Shown: piece after piece, positions 33,401 to 40,844 of the stretch
How positions within the stretch are numbered: position 1 is the first letter of the stretch
Layout of the letters: each line of letters opens with the position of its first letter
NCBI GenBank assembly: GCA_021397845.1
Contig: CM038050.1
Coordinates: forward strand, 146,195,980-146,259,979
Length of the DNA: 64,000 nt
Source: Areca catechu
Lineage: Eukaryota > Streptophyta > Magnoliopsida > Arecales > Arecaceae
Direction: 5' to 3'
Notes under the pieces: model-generated
Databases searched by the model: none
Seen by the model: the letters and a program-made list of their open reading frames with translations, nothing else
What the model was told of the DNA's origin: nothing
Position numbers and translations under genes: made by a program

Positions 33401-33602
33401 ATGTCAGTTTCCAGCTAGATTCCATCACATAATGCAGGAAAAGAGTGGATTTTGAAATGGAATGGAAGCTCAAACCAGATCGAAACAGAGGATTAGAGAG
33501 GAGAGAAGACCTGGCGGCCAAGACGACGACGAGCTTGGAGAGGGTCGAGCAGCGGTGGAAGGCGCGGGAGGCGCCGTCAGTGAAGAAGGCCGAGAACCTC
33601 AT
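5824..33602 (-). CDS. NDB1: External type II NAD(P)H dehydrogenase with EF-hand (NDB1-like), 10 exons
   Basis: Joined exons (minus strand): 33602-33511, 30639-30375, 29684-29478, 29068-28818, 28126-27910, 27809-27705, 27028-26756, 26622-26501, 6266-6147, 5938-5824; all borders are GT-AG and phases agree, giving 588 residues. The family oxidises cytosolic NAD(P)H on the outer face of the inner mitochondrial membrane, reduces ubiquinone through FAD and pumps no protons. Seen here: a hydrophobic N-terminal segment (about 23-38), a first dinucleotide fold with GTGWAG at 62-67, a second with GGGPTG at 227-232, ALGDCA in exon 6, and an EF-hand loop [12 protein letters not shown] at 390-401, which in this family confers calcium control. 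The residue ending the second fold's beta strand is Q264 (IIQSGEH); in plant NDBs Gln here goes with NADPH preference and Glu with NADH, so NDB1-like is the best call. Oddities: a 20.2-kb intron 8 and a frameshift in the last nine codons. The start is the first ATG in frame with the conserved N-terminus. Confidence 0.93.
6147..6266 (-). CDS. NDB1: NDB exon 9 (residues 511-551), distal exon beyond the 20-kb intron
   Basis: The acceptor GCCAAG gives [19 protein letters not shown], then [20 protein letters not shown], which is the exact continuation of exon 8 in known NDB proteins. The phase (2 in, 2 out) matches exons 8 and 10. Donor GCGAG|GTATTT. No stop or frameshift is present. Confidence 0.93.
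6453..6495. repeat. CT microsatellite
   Basis: About 21 uninterrupted CT dinucleotides in intron 8. Confidence 0.97.
8230..8990 (+). pseudogene. Ty3/gypsy gag remnant with intact zinc knuckle
   Basis: The frame from 8313 contains [40 protein letters not shown] and, after a frameshift near 8575, [17 protein letters not shown] and [20 protein letters not shown]. This is chromovirus-type Gag. At about 8938-8978 [13 protein letters not shown] has the CX2CX3HX4C spacing of a zinc knuckle. No protease or RT follows; from about 9190 the sequence is non-coding and LTR-like. Confidence 0.8.
9485..9699. repeat. 36-bp tandem repeat, 6 copies
   Basis: Six units starting at 9485, 9521, 9557, 9593, 9629 and 9665; the consensus begins TCGATACCCTACCAGTGG and ends GCTAGTATT. 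Because 36 is a multiple of 3, a spurious repeating reading frame appears; it is not a gene. Confidence 0.9.
9887..9993. repeat. 32-bp tandem repeat, 3.3 copies
   Basis: Units start at 9887, 9919, 9951 and 9983 (partial), each containing AGTATTCATTGCTTACT or a one-base variant. Confidence 0.92.
10322..10750. repeat. Long imperfect inverted repeat (fold-back)
   Basis: The arm at about 10322-10508 is the imperfect reverse complement of about 10567-10750. Matching blocks include GTGAGAGAAGAATA (10359-10372), AAGGCAG, AAAATC and GGGGTT(A/G)AAACAGGGA. The loop is about 60 bp. No transposase or clear TSD is seen. Confidence 0.7.
11938..12215. repeat. Purine-rich (GAAA)n-type tract
   Basis: About 280 bp almost wholly A and G on the plus strand. 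The apparent Phe/Leu/Ser-rich minus-strand frames across it are artefacts of composition. Confidence 0.95.
13652..13800 (+). mobile_element. Au-like SINE
   Basis: Follows the plant Au-SINE layout: head GGTAAACCTTGTTGCAATG, then AATAGCCTCTCTACATGCA, GGGGTAAGTCGGCATACA, and CTTCCCAGACCCC with GGAGCCTCATGTA at the end. ATGTATGTA motifs flank both sides and grade into a TATG microsatellite. A similar head, GGTAAGCCTTGGTGCAATGG, at about 13940 suggests a second truncated copy. Confidence 0.65.
13797..13852. repeat. TATG/CATG microsatellite
   Basis: Run of TATGTATGCATG-type tetramers directly after the Au-like SINE. Confidence 0.85.
13860..15584. other. Unclassified intron sequence left of the copia element
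   Basis: No coding domain recognised. A stretch at about 14225-14420 (CTATTTATAGTAACGGGG, then CTTACACAATTTAGATCGGA) resembles 10990-11150 and may be a second diverged copy of an LTR-like repeat on the minus strand. Confidence 0.3.
15590..17994 (-). repeat. Copia 3' LTR
   Basis: 2405 bp, aligning along its whole length with 23345-26071 apart from the SINE in the latter. It carries the empty SINE site near 15880 (CTTCTGGACTTTGATC) and the TATA box CTATTTATAATA near 16130. Confidence 0.96.
17995..18308 (-). pseudogene. Copia RNase H C-terminus and polypurine tract
   Basis: The frame ending at 18066 reads [20 protein letters not shown], then [16 protein letters not shown] and [12 protein letters not shown], the standard copia RNase H end. 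The minus-strand stretch AAGTGTGAGAT abutting the LTR at 17995 is the probable polypurine tract. Confidence 0.88.
18381..19580 (-). pseudogene. Copia reverse transcriptase, broken by stops and frameshifts
   Basis: Blocks in order: [58 protein letters not shown], then [12 protein letters not shown] after a stop, then [15 protein letters not shown] with the YVDD box intact at 18984-18995, and [20 protein letters not shown]. Stops and frame changes at about 19160, 18870 and 18500 split the frame. Confidence 0.9.
19771..21240 (-). pseudogene. Copia zinc knuckle, protease, GAG-pre-integrase and integrase, broken
   Basis: From high to low coordinate: [14 protein letters not shown] (zinc knuckle), [15 protein letters not shown] with DTA in place of the usual DTG/DSG of the aspartic protease, [11 protein letters not shown] (integrase zinc-binding), then [22 protein letters not shown] and RSDRDEYLS of the catalytic core. 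A stop near 20184 precedes [17 protein letters not shown], the block with the catalytic Glu. Further stops end the frame toward the RT. Confidence 0.88.
21290..21928 (-). pseudogene. Copia gag
   Basis: Begins [20 protein letters not shown]. The conserved [17 protein letters not shown] and the body ([39 protein letters not shown]) match plant copia Gag of the UBN2 type. It stops after DGKKK, just before the knuckle, so Gag and Pol are no longer one frame. The frame is open 20 codons upstream, but family starts favour this Met. Confidence 0.85.
22111..22149 (-). other. Leader stem-loop 1
   Basis: Perfect 10-bp arms CTCATGAGTG / CACTCATGAG around the 19-nt core TCTTATGTTACACAACAAA (plus strand). 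Confidence 0.85.
22211..22258 (-). other. Leader stem-loop 2
   Basis: Arms CTAAGACACTTATA / TATAATGTCTTAG (13 pairs, one bulge) around a core containing TCTTGTATTACACAATAAA. Confidence 0.85.
22287..22345 (-). other. Leader stem-loop 3
   Basis: Closing stem TGTTGC / GCAACA, extended by GGAA/TTCC and CATG/CATG, around the core CCTTGTGTTACACAACAAA. Confidence 0.75.
22379..22434 (-). other. Leader stem-loop 4
   Basis: Arms TATCAAACCCTAAAATAGG / CCTACTATAGTTTTGATA pair imperfectly around a 19-nt core identical to that of stem-loop 3. Confidence 0.8.
23332..23343 (-). promoter_or_regulatory. Copia primer-binding site (initiator tRNA-Met type)
   Basis: The plus strand GCTCTGATACCA is TGGTATCAGAGC on the element strand, the standard plant initiator-Met PBS, one base from the 5' LTR. 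Confidence 0.95.
23649..23957 (-). mobile_element. tRNA-derived SINE inside the copia 5' LTR
   Basis: The minus-strand 5' end carries a tRNA-like head with A-box GGTAGTGCAGTTGG and B-box GGTTCGAGGC. The 3' end is an A-run (T9-T10 on plus at about 23647-23655). The 12-bp TSD GACTTTGACCTT flanks it at 23637-23648 and 23958-23969, and the partner LTR keeps the empty site. The body is GC-rich. A related copy lies at 34445-34687. Confidence 0.93.
24204..24211 (-). promoter_or_regulatory. Copia LTR TATA box
   Basis: TATAAATA on the minus strand, about 860 bp before the LTR's 3' end, followed by a GC-rich leader start. It is conserved in the other LTR near 16130. Confidence 0.75.
24491..24512. repeat. 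22-bp perfect palindrome in the copia LTR
   Basis: Half-site ATGAAGAGACG followed by its exact complement, centred on ACGCGT. The copy in the other LTR (about 16418-16439) has one mismatch. Confidence 0.9.
26077..26500. other. Intron 8 sequence between copia TSD and exon 8
   Basis: AT-rich, no gene or element recognised. The missing family segment FGQFAPLGG is not here, which places it beyond the copia element. Confidence 0.6.
26501..26622 (-). CDS. NDB1: NDB exon 8 (residues 471-511)
   Basis: [16 protein letters not shown] through [10 protein letters not shown] to HRFRPF. Donor CTTCAG|GTACCT in phase 2. It is the last exon before the 20-kb intron; the next family segment is not within the 424 bp between this exon and the copia element. 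Confidence 0.94.
26756..27028 (-). CDS. NDB1: NDB exon 7 (residues 380-470), EF-hand
   Basis: [10 protein letters not shown] leads into the EF-hand loop [12 protein letters not shown], with Asp, Asp, Ser and the bidentate Glu in canonical positions. [13 protein letters not shown] and NLPATAQ follow. The EF-hand insertion separates NDB from NDA and NDC classes. 91 codons, phase 0 at both ends. Confidence 0.95.
27705..27809 (-). CDS. NDB1: NDB exon 6 (residues 345-379), second FAD contact
   Basis: Encodes 35 residues from [14 protein letters not shown] to QRKIM, including [10 protein letters not shown], the conserved distal FAD-contact motif. It has no internal Met and was found by translating between the splice sites GCACAG and ATCATG|GTATGT. 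Confidence 0.93.
27910..28126 (-). CDS. NDB1: NDB exon 5 (residues 272-344)
   Basis: [20 protein letters not shown] through [16 protein letters not shown] to KQIGQ. The WSAGIGTRP motif is diagnostic of type II dehydrogenases. Acceptor TCATGCAG, donor GTCAG|GTTAAT. Confidence 0.95.
28818..29068 (-). CDS. NDB1: NDB exon 4 (residues 189-272), NAD(P)H-binding fold
   Basis: Contains [17 protein letters not shown], then [20 protein letters not shown] (second dinucleotide motif) and [14 protein letters not shown]. Gln264 sits where Glu is found in NADH-preferring NDB2-type enzymes. Donor ACCAT|GTAAGG in phase 2. Confidence 0.95.
29478..29684 (-). CDS. NDB1: NDB exon 3 (residues 120-188)
   Basis: Runs [17 protein letters not shown] through [20 protein letters not shown] to HCHLLK. 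The segment ILVIAIGA-type strand and NTFNTPGV are conserved between the two nucleotide-binding folds. Acceptor TTTTGCAG, donor GAAG|GTGCAC, 69 codons in phase 0. Confidence 0.95.
30375..30639 (-). CDS. NDB1: NDB exon 2 (residues 31-119), FAD-binding fold
   Basis: The acceptor CTTGCAG is followed by [14 protein letters not shown], which completes the membrane-anchor segment. [17 protein letters not shown] is the first beta-alpha-beta nucleotide-binding motif. It is followed by the family signatures [16 protein letters not shown] and [12 protein letters not shown]. The donor is AAAAAG|GTATGA, phase 0. Confidence 0.95.
31660..31815. mobile_element. Possible MITE in NDB intron 1
   Basis: CATGGTTCACAATACTGA near the left end and the reverse complement of CATGGTTTGCCATACTAG near the right end form imperfect terminal inverted repeats. 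The TSD is not resolved. Confidence 0.4.
31919..32147. mobile_element. hAT-type MITE 1 in NDB intron 1
   Basis: Terminal inverted repeats TAGGGGTGGCA / TGCCACCCCTA. Flanking octamers AAATATGT (31911-31918) and GAATATAT (32148-32155) match at 6 of 8, as expected for an old 8-bp hAT TSD. No coding sequence. Confidence 0.75.
32158..32482. mobile_element. hAT-type MITE 2 in NDB intron 1
   Basis: Termini TAGGGATGGCAA and TTGTCACCCCTG form an imperfect inverted repeat. Exact 8-bp TSD ATATATAA at 32150-32157 and 32483-32490. No coding sequence. Confidence 0.85.
33511..33602 (-). CDS. NDB1: NDB exon 1 (residues 1-30)
   Basis: Starts MRFSAFF and encodes the N-terminal targeting region and the first half of the hydrophobic segment (LVVVLAA). 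It ends in phase 2 at CCAG|GTCTTC. The stretch is GC-rich compared with the introns. The start fits the short, Phe/Arg-rich N-terminus usual for plant NDBs. Confidence 0.88.
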
Positions 33603-33905
33603 GCCGAGAAGAGAGAGATCGATGAGATGGGTGGACTGCCACAAGAAACCGAAGAAATAGAGTTCGGTGGGTGGTCTTCGTCGGGCCTTTTCTTCTAAAA
33701 TTAGCATAGAGACGTGGCCTTACAAGAGGCCGCGGCAGAGGGTTAACCGGGACAGGGGTTGTACCGTTCGCGCGAAAGAATGATGTGCCATTTTCTCGCG
33801 CGAATCTCCCGTTGGATTGAGCGATGCTTGCTTTGAGAGCTGTGTTGACGATGATTCGTGAGCCCACGTCGTGGAAAAAGATCGATCTAGGCATGAAAGA
33901 TACAA
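33603..33905 (-). promoter_or_regulatory. Proximal promoter / 5' leader of the NDB gene with ACGT boxes
   Basis: GC-rich upstream segment. ACGTGGC at 33712-33718 (GCCACGT on the gene strand) and CCCACGTC at about 33863-33870 resemble ABRE/G-box cores. No clear TATA box is seen, so the transcription start cannot be placed. Confidence 0.4.
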
Positions 33906-34025
33906 CCTGTAACCGGCTAGCCGTCCTTATTAACTTTTTCTTTTTTAAATAATTTTAGATAGTTAAAATATTTATTTGTTAATTAAAGCTGATTTAATTT
34001 ATATGTAAGACCCTGCCTTAAGGCC

Positions 34026-34207
34026 GGTGTAAAACTTGAACCAGGCCTAGCTTGAAATCAGCCAAATCCGATTGAGGGGCTCCTGGAGTAAACATGTAAG
34101 GCTACAAATGGATCGGGGTGTAAAACTTGAACCAGGCCTAGCTTGAAATCGGCCAAATCCGATTGAGAGGCTCCTAGAATAAACATGTAAGGCTACAAAT
34201 GGATCGG
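34026..34207. repeat. 91-bp tandem duplication
   Basis: The units 34026-34116 and 34117-34207 differ at only a few bases; each contains TAAAACTTGAACCAGGCC and ACATGTAAGGCTACAAATGG. Confidence 0.95.
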
Positions 34208-34444
34208 CTCGGATCATGTCCTAATAGAGCTAAATCCAGTCTAATAAAAATTTAGATTGAATTGGGTCAGGTCAAATTCATGATCAAATTTTTTGATCCA
34301 ATAAGGTATTTGGATCAAGTCAGGTCTATGTATAATCCAGCTCCAATTCATAAAATGTAGATCCTGTTCGAATCGAATCAGGTCATGGATTGTATATCTC
34401 AAAATTTAGTAGAATATTTTTACTCATGCTTGTTTTATTTGTAT

Positions 34445-34687
34445 TTTTTTTTTTTTTGATGAACCAAAAGGGATAGTAGGGATAAATCCCGGTATAGCTA
34501 CCCCCGCAGCCCCCATCCCGCCAGGAATGTTCGATACGAGGTGCTCAGATTCGTGCAGCCTCTTCCCATCTAATAGTGAGTACGTCCCGCAGGCCCTTAC
34601 CCCGCCGGGTAATGTTCGATACGAGACGATCAGATTCGCGTAGCCTCTCCTCACCTAATGGTGAGTACGTCAACCTGACATGGAATA
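34445..34687 (-). mobile_element. 5'-truncated SINE of the same family as 23649-23957
   Basis: A T-run at 34445-34457 (poly-A on the minus strand) is followed by the body shared with the other copy: GATGAACCAAAAGGG, TAGCTACCCCC, CATCCCGCCAGG, GTGAGTACGTC. The 8-bp TSD ATTTGTAT lies at 34437-34444 and 34688-34695. The tRNA-like head is absent. A segment of about 80 bp (GCCAGGAATGTTCGATACGAG to GTGAGTACGTC) is present twice. Confidence 0.8.
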
Positions 34688-34879
34688 ATTTGTATCTTTC
34701 TATATTTTCTATAGGCTTTCCTCGTGAAACAAACAAAGGATTACATGGAAGATTAAATAGTTTCAAGTTTTGATGACGTTTTAAAAATCAAATGACTAGT
34801 TATTAAGGATGTAACTCAATTTTTAGAGAAACATAACGGAACAAAAATTAAGACGACTAGTCCTGCTAATTATTAAGAG

Positions 34880-35700
34880 TAGGAATTATTGTATCAACTT
34901 TCTACTCGGCCCCTAGATATTCTCCATACCATGGATTGTAGCAAAGGAACCTTATGGAAGATCCGGAAGCTGCTTGGCACAGGTCGATGCCTTGACTTCG
35001 ATGGCAACCGGTCATAGAACTATGTGGAGCACTACCTCACTAACTATTAGCACCAAGAGATGTTCCAACAATCAGTTCCGATATTGCACCTCCTAAGCCC
35101 AACTCATAATTACGCTCGTGCCACTCTTTGCCCAGGTTGCTTCTCGGTTGGGAGTATTCTCGAACGGGCCACTTCTCATCACTCTCGGGAGGACCCCCTC
35201 CTTCCGATCTTTGGCATCCAATATATCGGAGAGTTTCTAGCCGCACTATGGAGACTGCCCCCGTCTAACACCAGCCACGATAGCCCTGCTAGTGACGGTT
35301 GAGACAGAGGAGTTTGTGGGGGGCAACATCCTTGACGTGCCAGTGCCCCTAATAGAAAAGATGCCAAAGTGCCCATGAGATGGGATCCTGACAACCTGTC
35401 AGTATGCACTACTCTTATCAGAATAACCTCCCTGACGGCCTCTTGTTGCCCCTTGAGATACTATAAATAGGTAAGAGGGACATCTAATGAGACATGCATG
35501 CAAGCTTACACCTATACTCAGCACAGTTACACTCACGTAGTCACCAGGACTCTAAGCTCTGGTGACTATTGTCCTTTTTATCCTCCATATACTAACTTGA
35601 GCATCGGAGTATCTCTACGGGTACCCCCGGCCCGGGTTTTCTTATAGATCTTCGTTCGAGAACCATTTGAGCTATGCCTCTCCACCCTGGGGAGGATCGA
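34880..35700 (+). repeat. Probable 5' LTR of the old plus-strand gypsy element
   Basis: Non-coding, with a TATA box (CTATAAATAG at 35461) and placed just before Gag. Borders, PBS and TSD could not be fixed. Confidence 0.4.
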
Positions 35701-35837
35701 GGGATTCCTTGGTACAACCGCAACCCACTGGATGGTGATCTGGTAACTATAGATTAACGTACCAGCTAGGAGAGATATATAGCTGTTTTATTGATCAACA
35801 TATCAATGACATCCCTAAATATCCAGAGCTAGAGGCT

Positions 35838-37500
35838 ATGGTGCTCACCCGTGCGCAATTCACCATGAGCCATGTTGGACAGTCTCTATGTGATGGTGAA
35901 CCACCCATCCAAGTGCCAGAGTCGACTGCTCCACCCCCTCCACTACCTACAATAGAGCAAAACTTACTAGCCTCCCTGGCCCAACAAGTGGAGGCCCTTG
36001 TTACTGTAGTACGAGAACTGCAACATTCCCCAATGATGGGACAATAGCCGCTTGAAGCCCCGATTGTCCCTACTATCGCTACCCGTGGCAGTCACTGATC
36101 TTCAAGAGGGAGATCACCTCATTGATGGGCTACCCGTCATTCGCGGTCCCCCTCTCCCCGTTGTGAAAGCCACTACTCCCTTCAGGAATGGCCCTCTCAC
36201 TACCGAACTATCCCCCAATCGGGGTCCCCCTCACAGTGCCACCAGGGCCTTGGGTGAGAGGAATAGCGACCGAGGAAAGAGCCGGGATAGGAAAGTGTTC
36301 TCGATCCCCCTCCGAGTCTTCATATAAGTGCTCCTCAGAGCGCTCCCAAGAGGGTTCCATTAAAGAGGCCATTCGATGCCAAGCCATAAAACATCTCGAT
36401 GAATATGACCGCAAGCTACACGAGACAACCATTAGCTTGCTGACCTTCAAGGAGAGAGTTAAGACTTGGTCAGGTTTAGTACTCGCCCCCCTCTCTCTCC
36501 TCGCATTATAGAGGAGCCAATCCTGAGTTAGTTCAAGATGCCATAGCTAGAGCCATATGATGGAACGATCGACCTGCTAGACCATCTCGAGAGCTACAAA
36601 GCTCCTATGAGGATTCAGGATGCTTTCGATGCCTTACTTTTCATGGCCTTCCCTGCTACTCTATAGAAGACAGCCCAAGCAGCCCAAGCCTGTACTCCTA
36701 GCTTGAGCCAAGGAGCATTCACCCCTTCCAAGAGTTGGAGAAATTCATGGCATACTTCAGTACCTATCGAAAGATGCCGCAGGAGGTCGACAACCTCTTT
36801 TCCATCCGACAACATGGCAAGGAGTCACTAAAGGACTTTGTGGCCTAGTTCAAAGCTACCACCTTGGAGTTCTACAACCTCAATGAATCCGTGGCCATGC
36901 TGGCTCTGAAGCATGAACTCCACACCTCCCACCTCACCTACTCGCTGGATAAGACTCCTGCAAAGTCTTATTCAAAGATGCTCGCCTATATGCATAAGTA
37001 TATTAGCGAAGAAGAAGGGTTCATCTCTCGGCACAAGATGGATGGGAGGTCGAACAAGAATAAGGCTTGCGAAGAGCCTAGCAGAGCCCCAACCAGCAAG
37101 TCCAACTCATCCCGTCAATGAAGTCCCAGAATAAGGAACCCCACCAACCGATCGGACAACCACACCCCTCTCCTCGTTCCCCGGTCTAAGATCTTAATGG
37201 AGATGAAGGGGAATAGTACCCATAGAGGGCCATCCCTCTGAAGCCTTTCACCTCTCGCAATAAAAATAAGTATCATCGCTTCCACCAGGACCATGGCCAC
37301 AACATGAATGAATGTCATTAGTTGAAGGAGATCGAAGATCTCATCCATCGTGGCTACCTTAGCCAGTATGTTCACTGGGGGGGCACATCTGCCCAATGCT
37401 CCAAGGCAGGTCTACCATTGGCCATGCTCGAAATCGACAACCAGTTGACCAAGCAAGAAGTCAACATGATCTCTTGAGGGGCATGGCAACTATTGAAGAA
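35838..37500 (+). pseudogene. Gypsy A gag, broken
   Basis: Fragments in shifting frames: MVLTRAQFTMSHVGQSLCDG, then LEPYDGTIDLLDHLESYKAP, MRIQDAFDALLFMAFPATL, then ESLKDFVA and LNESVAMLALKHELHTSHL. The YDGT-DPLDHLESYK and FP-TL blocks are Ty3/gypsy Gag. Multiple stops and frameshifts. Confidence 0.85.
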
Positions 37501-37559
37501 GCCGAGAGGGGAGGGGAGGGATCAAAATGTAATTTCATTTTCTGACCAGATTTAATCAG

Positions 37560-37830
37560 GGTCTATAACCCCAACAATGACCCTATCATTATATCCATGA
37601 CGATAGCTAAGCATCCTATGAGAAGAATCCTTGTTGATAGTGAAAGTTTTGTTGATGTGCTTTTTTATGATGCTTTAGTTCGGATGGACTTGCTGCTAAA
37701 CCAACTCAAGCCCATTTTCATGCCACTAGTAGCATTCAATAGAGAGTCAATCAAGGTTGAGAGAGAAATTACTCTCCCCATCATGACGAGAACCCCATCC
37801 CACCGAGCACCATCTTTATGACATTCACCA
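37560..37830 (+). pseudogene. Gypsy A aspartic protease fragment
   Basis: NPNNDPIIISMTIAKHPMRR then ILVDSESFVDVLFYDALVRM. The catalytic D-S/T-G reads DSE here, so the active-site Gly is lost. Confidence 0.8.
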
Positions 37831-38269
37831 TGGTTTGGGTGCTCTCTACTTACAATGCCATCCTCGGGCATTTGGGAATGAATCAACTGGATGTCATTAT
37901 CTTCATAAAGTACCTTCTCGTCCACTTCTTGATAGTGCTCAAAATCGATGAGATACATGGCGATCACTAGCTTGCTCGACAATGCTACCAAATGGCACCC
38001 AAGGCAAAGATGCCTAATCATTAGCAATGGCCGATCACCTGGACCAAAGGGAACCCAAGAAAAGGGGCGAACCGGTCAAGAAATTGCTATTTTTTCCATT
38101 AAACAATGACCCTATGAAGACAGTACATATTGGGGCTTCCCTACATGCACTTGACCAGGACTGACTATTGGACTTCCTACACCAAAATGCCAATATTTTT
38201 GCTTGGCCGGTATCAAACATGCTAGGAGTCCCTCCCAAGGTTATCACCCACAAGTTGAACATCAACCCG

Positions 38270-38527
38270 AAGTTCAGGCCAATTCCAACAAAAAAAAAGG
38301 AACTTTATCCCTAAGAGGCAAAAGGCTATTGATTATGAAGTGGATAAACTCCTAGCAGCCAATTTTATCTAAAGGCCATTATCCCGACTAGCTGTCAACA
38401 TTTTCATGGTGAAAAAAGCAAATGAGAAATATTGTATTGTATTGATTACACTGACCATAATAAAACATGTCTGAAGGATAGCTTTCCCCTGTTGAGGATT
38501 GACCAGTTAGTCGATGCCACCTCCGGT
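38270..38527 (+). pseudogene. Gypsy A reverse transcriptase, N-terminal part
   Basis: RQKAIDYEVDKLLAANFI, then VNIFMVKKANEKYCIVLI and, near the end, the equivalent of VDATSGH before the solo LTR. The LVDATSGHKLLSF codons resume exactly after the insertion at 40151. Confidence 0.85.
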
Positions 38528-38532
38528 CACAA

Positions 38533-40150
38533 TGACGAGGACATCAGGACCAGGCCAGTATTTTAAGGTTCCAATCTTTGATTCGTGTGTTGATCAATCT
38601 TGTTGAGTCCTGTAATGAAGTCTAATTTTGAGTCCTGTAATAAAGTAAGCCAGTTGAGTTCACTAAGTCAGTTGTAGTCCCTTGTTTTAGTCCAATATGA
38701 GTCCTGTATTTTACATCAAGAAAAGAATCAAGAGGAGAGTCATCAGACCAAGAGATTCACCAGGTCCTCCCCCAATCAGAACTGGATTCCATGCACCTGG
38801 ACCCCTACTCAGGCCTCTCCAGCAGTGGTGCCCAAGTACCTAGGCCCTTTCATGCCGCCAAGCCCATAAGAGAGCACCCCAGTCCAGACATCAAGTGACG
38901 ACACCTCCCAAGCCTAGGACCAAGAAGCCATTGGCGCCCTGCTCATGAAGAAGTGGCGCCCCAGATTCTTAGCCTAAGCACCCCAGCCCAAGGCCCATTC
39001 ATGTTGGTGCCCCTCCCAGGCTTTGACTCAGTCCAAAACACCCAAGCTTTGATCCAGTCCAAGATGCTTAGGGTTTGACCAAGTCCAAGCAGATGTCTTC
39101 CAAGCCCAGCAAGGAGTCAAGGCCCTAGCCCAAAAGGGTTTTCTTGATCCTCAAGTCAGGGTTTCTTGACCCTCAAGTCATGTAACCTGGGTGGATCTAT
39201 AAATACCCACCCCCTCCCCTCTTGTATAAATAATCTTTTTCATGAATACAAATTGAAAGTTCTTTGTCTAAGTATTTCCTCCAAGTTGGAGTGGGTGTGA
39301 GACCCATGTTCCCTGTTTTTGAGTGCAACCCTAGCCGCCCTGCTTCCCTCTCCTCTTCTCCAAACCCTAGCCGACCCCTAGCATCCTCACAAGCCCCTAA
39401 GACGCCCCTACATCTTCAAGCCCTAAGCCGCCACCCTCTCTCCCTTCTTCCATCAACCCGCCAACAACACATCACTCCACCACTTGGCCACCCCATCCTC
39501 CCCTCTTCCAGGCATTCCCTGGCCCGCAAGCTGCCAGCAGTAAGCCCTTCAAGCATCCCCTTCAGCAGTCAGGCTGCCCCTCTCCAAGCCAGGCGCCCTC
39601 TTTTCCAAGCAGGCCACCAGCCACTCCAACAGCCCTCCACTCTCTCTTGTCTTTCTTCTTCCTACTTCATATTTTTTTCATCATCTATGAGCCTAACCCA
39701 TGACGTGTGCAGGATCCCTCGAGTGAAACCATTCTTGGATGAAGTCCTCCTTGCTCTCGAACCAATTTGATAAAAAGCCAGCGAATCCATGGAAGAGTGG
39801 CCAGATCATCTAGGCACCGATCTGAGCGGAGTGAACCCTTCTACGGCTTCAAGATCGTCATTGCTATGTAACACTAACCCTTCCCATCTCTCTTTGTCTG
39901 ATTTTTGAAGATTGAACATGCACCTAATAGGCCTTCTTAGTCCTAGGATCTTTTATTTGCTTTGTCTCTTTGGTAGTTCTAGCATGTTGGTAGGATTCTA
40001 ACCAATACACGAAACCCTAACCTAGTCTAGTCTCTTTTTTGGGAATCAATCATCTGAAAATAATTGCTTACTTTAATCTGAATTTTTTTATATTCATCAT
40101 TCTCATGTCATTCATCTGCATGCATCATGTTAGAATCCCGTCCCTCATCA
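38533..40150 (+). mobile_element. Solo LTR inserted in the gypsy A RT
   Basis: Starts TGACGAGGACATCAGG and ends CCCTCATCA. The 5-bp TSD CACAA lies at 38528-38532 and 40151-40155. 1618 bp with TATA boxes at about 39198 and 39225, no PBS and no internal domain. The Pro/Ser-rich frame at 39264-39770 inside it has no family support. Confidence 0.9.
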
Positions 40151-40844
40151 CACAAGCTTCTCAGCTTTATGAAGATCTTTTCTAGCTACAACCAAATAAA
40201 CATGGCTCCCGAGGATGAGGAAAACATATCCTTTATAACTGACAAAAGTATTTATTGCTATAAGGTAATACCTTTTGGTTTAAAAAATGTAGGAGCCACG
40301 TACCAAAGGCCGGTCAACAAGATCTTCAAGGACTAGATTGGTCGGAATATAGAGGTCTATGTTGACAACATACTCGCCAAGAACACTGAAAAGGTTGACC
40401 ATATCAAAAATCTAGAAGAAGCCTTCAATGCTCTCCATCAGCACTAAATGAAATTGAATCCAAGCAAATATGCTTTTGGTGTAACGGTCGAAAAGTTTCT
40501 TAGATTCATGGTCACTCGGCAGGGGAGCAAACTAGGAGAAGATCCAAGCCATCTTCGACATGTAGCACCTAGCTTCCAAGAAGGAAGTGCAACAACTCAC
40601 CATATGCATCACTGCCCTAGCTAATTCATTTCAAAATTGGTCAAATGATGTCTACCATTCTTCAGAACGATACGAAAGAGCACAGCTTCAATTGGATAGA
40701 GGAATGCCAACAGGCATTTGAAGACTTGAAGAGATTCCTCGCTTCCCCGCCCCTACTTTCTAACCTCAAGGTCCAAGAAGAGCTCTACCTCTATCTTGCC
40801 ATAACTTCAGAGGTGGTCAACTCCATACTCGTCCGGGTAGATGA
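40151..40844 (+). pseudogene. Gypsy A reverse transcriptase C-terminal part and RNase H start
   Basis: KLLSFMKIFSSYNQINMAPE, YKVIPFGLKNVGATYQRPVN and EVYVDNILAKN, where the second catalytic Asp of YVDD is Asn (40358-40369), then HSFNWIEECQQAFEDLKRFL and LYLYLAITSEVVNSILVR, the start of the gypsy RNase H. The sequence is cut at 40844 by the next insertion. Confidence 0.9.

Noticed and set aside
39264..39770. 168-codon Pro/Ser-rich frame
   Set aside because: It lies wholly within the solo LTR just after its TATA boxes and has no domain similarity.
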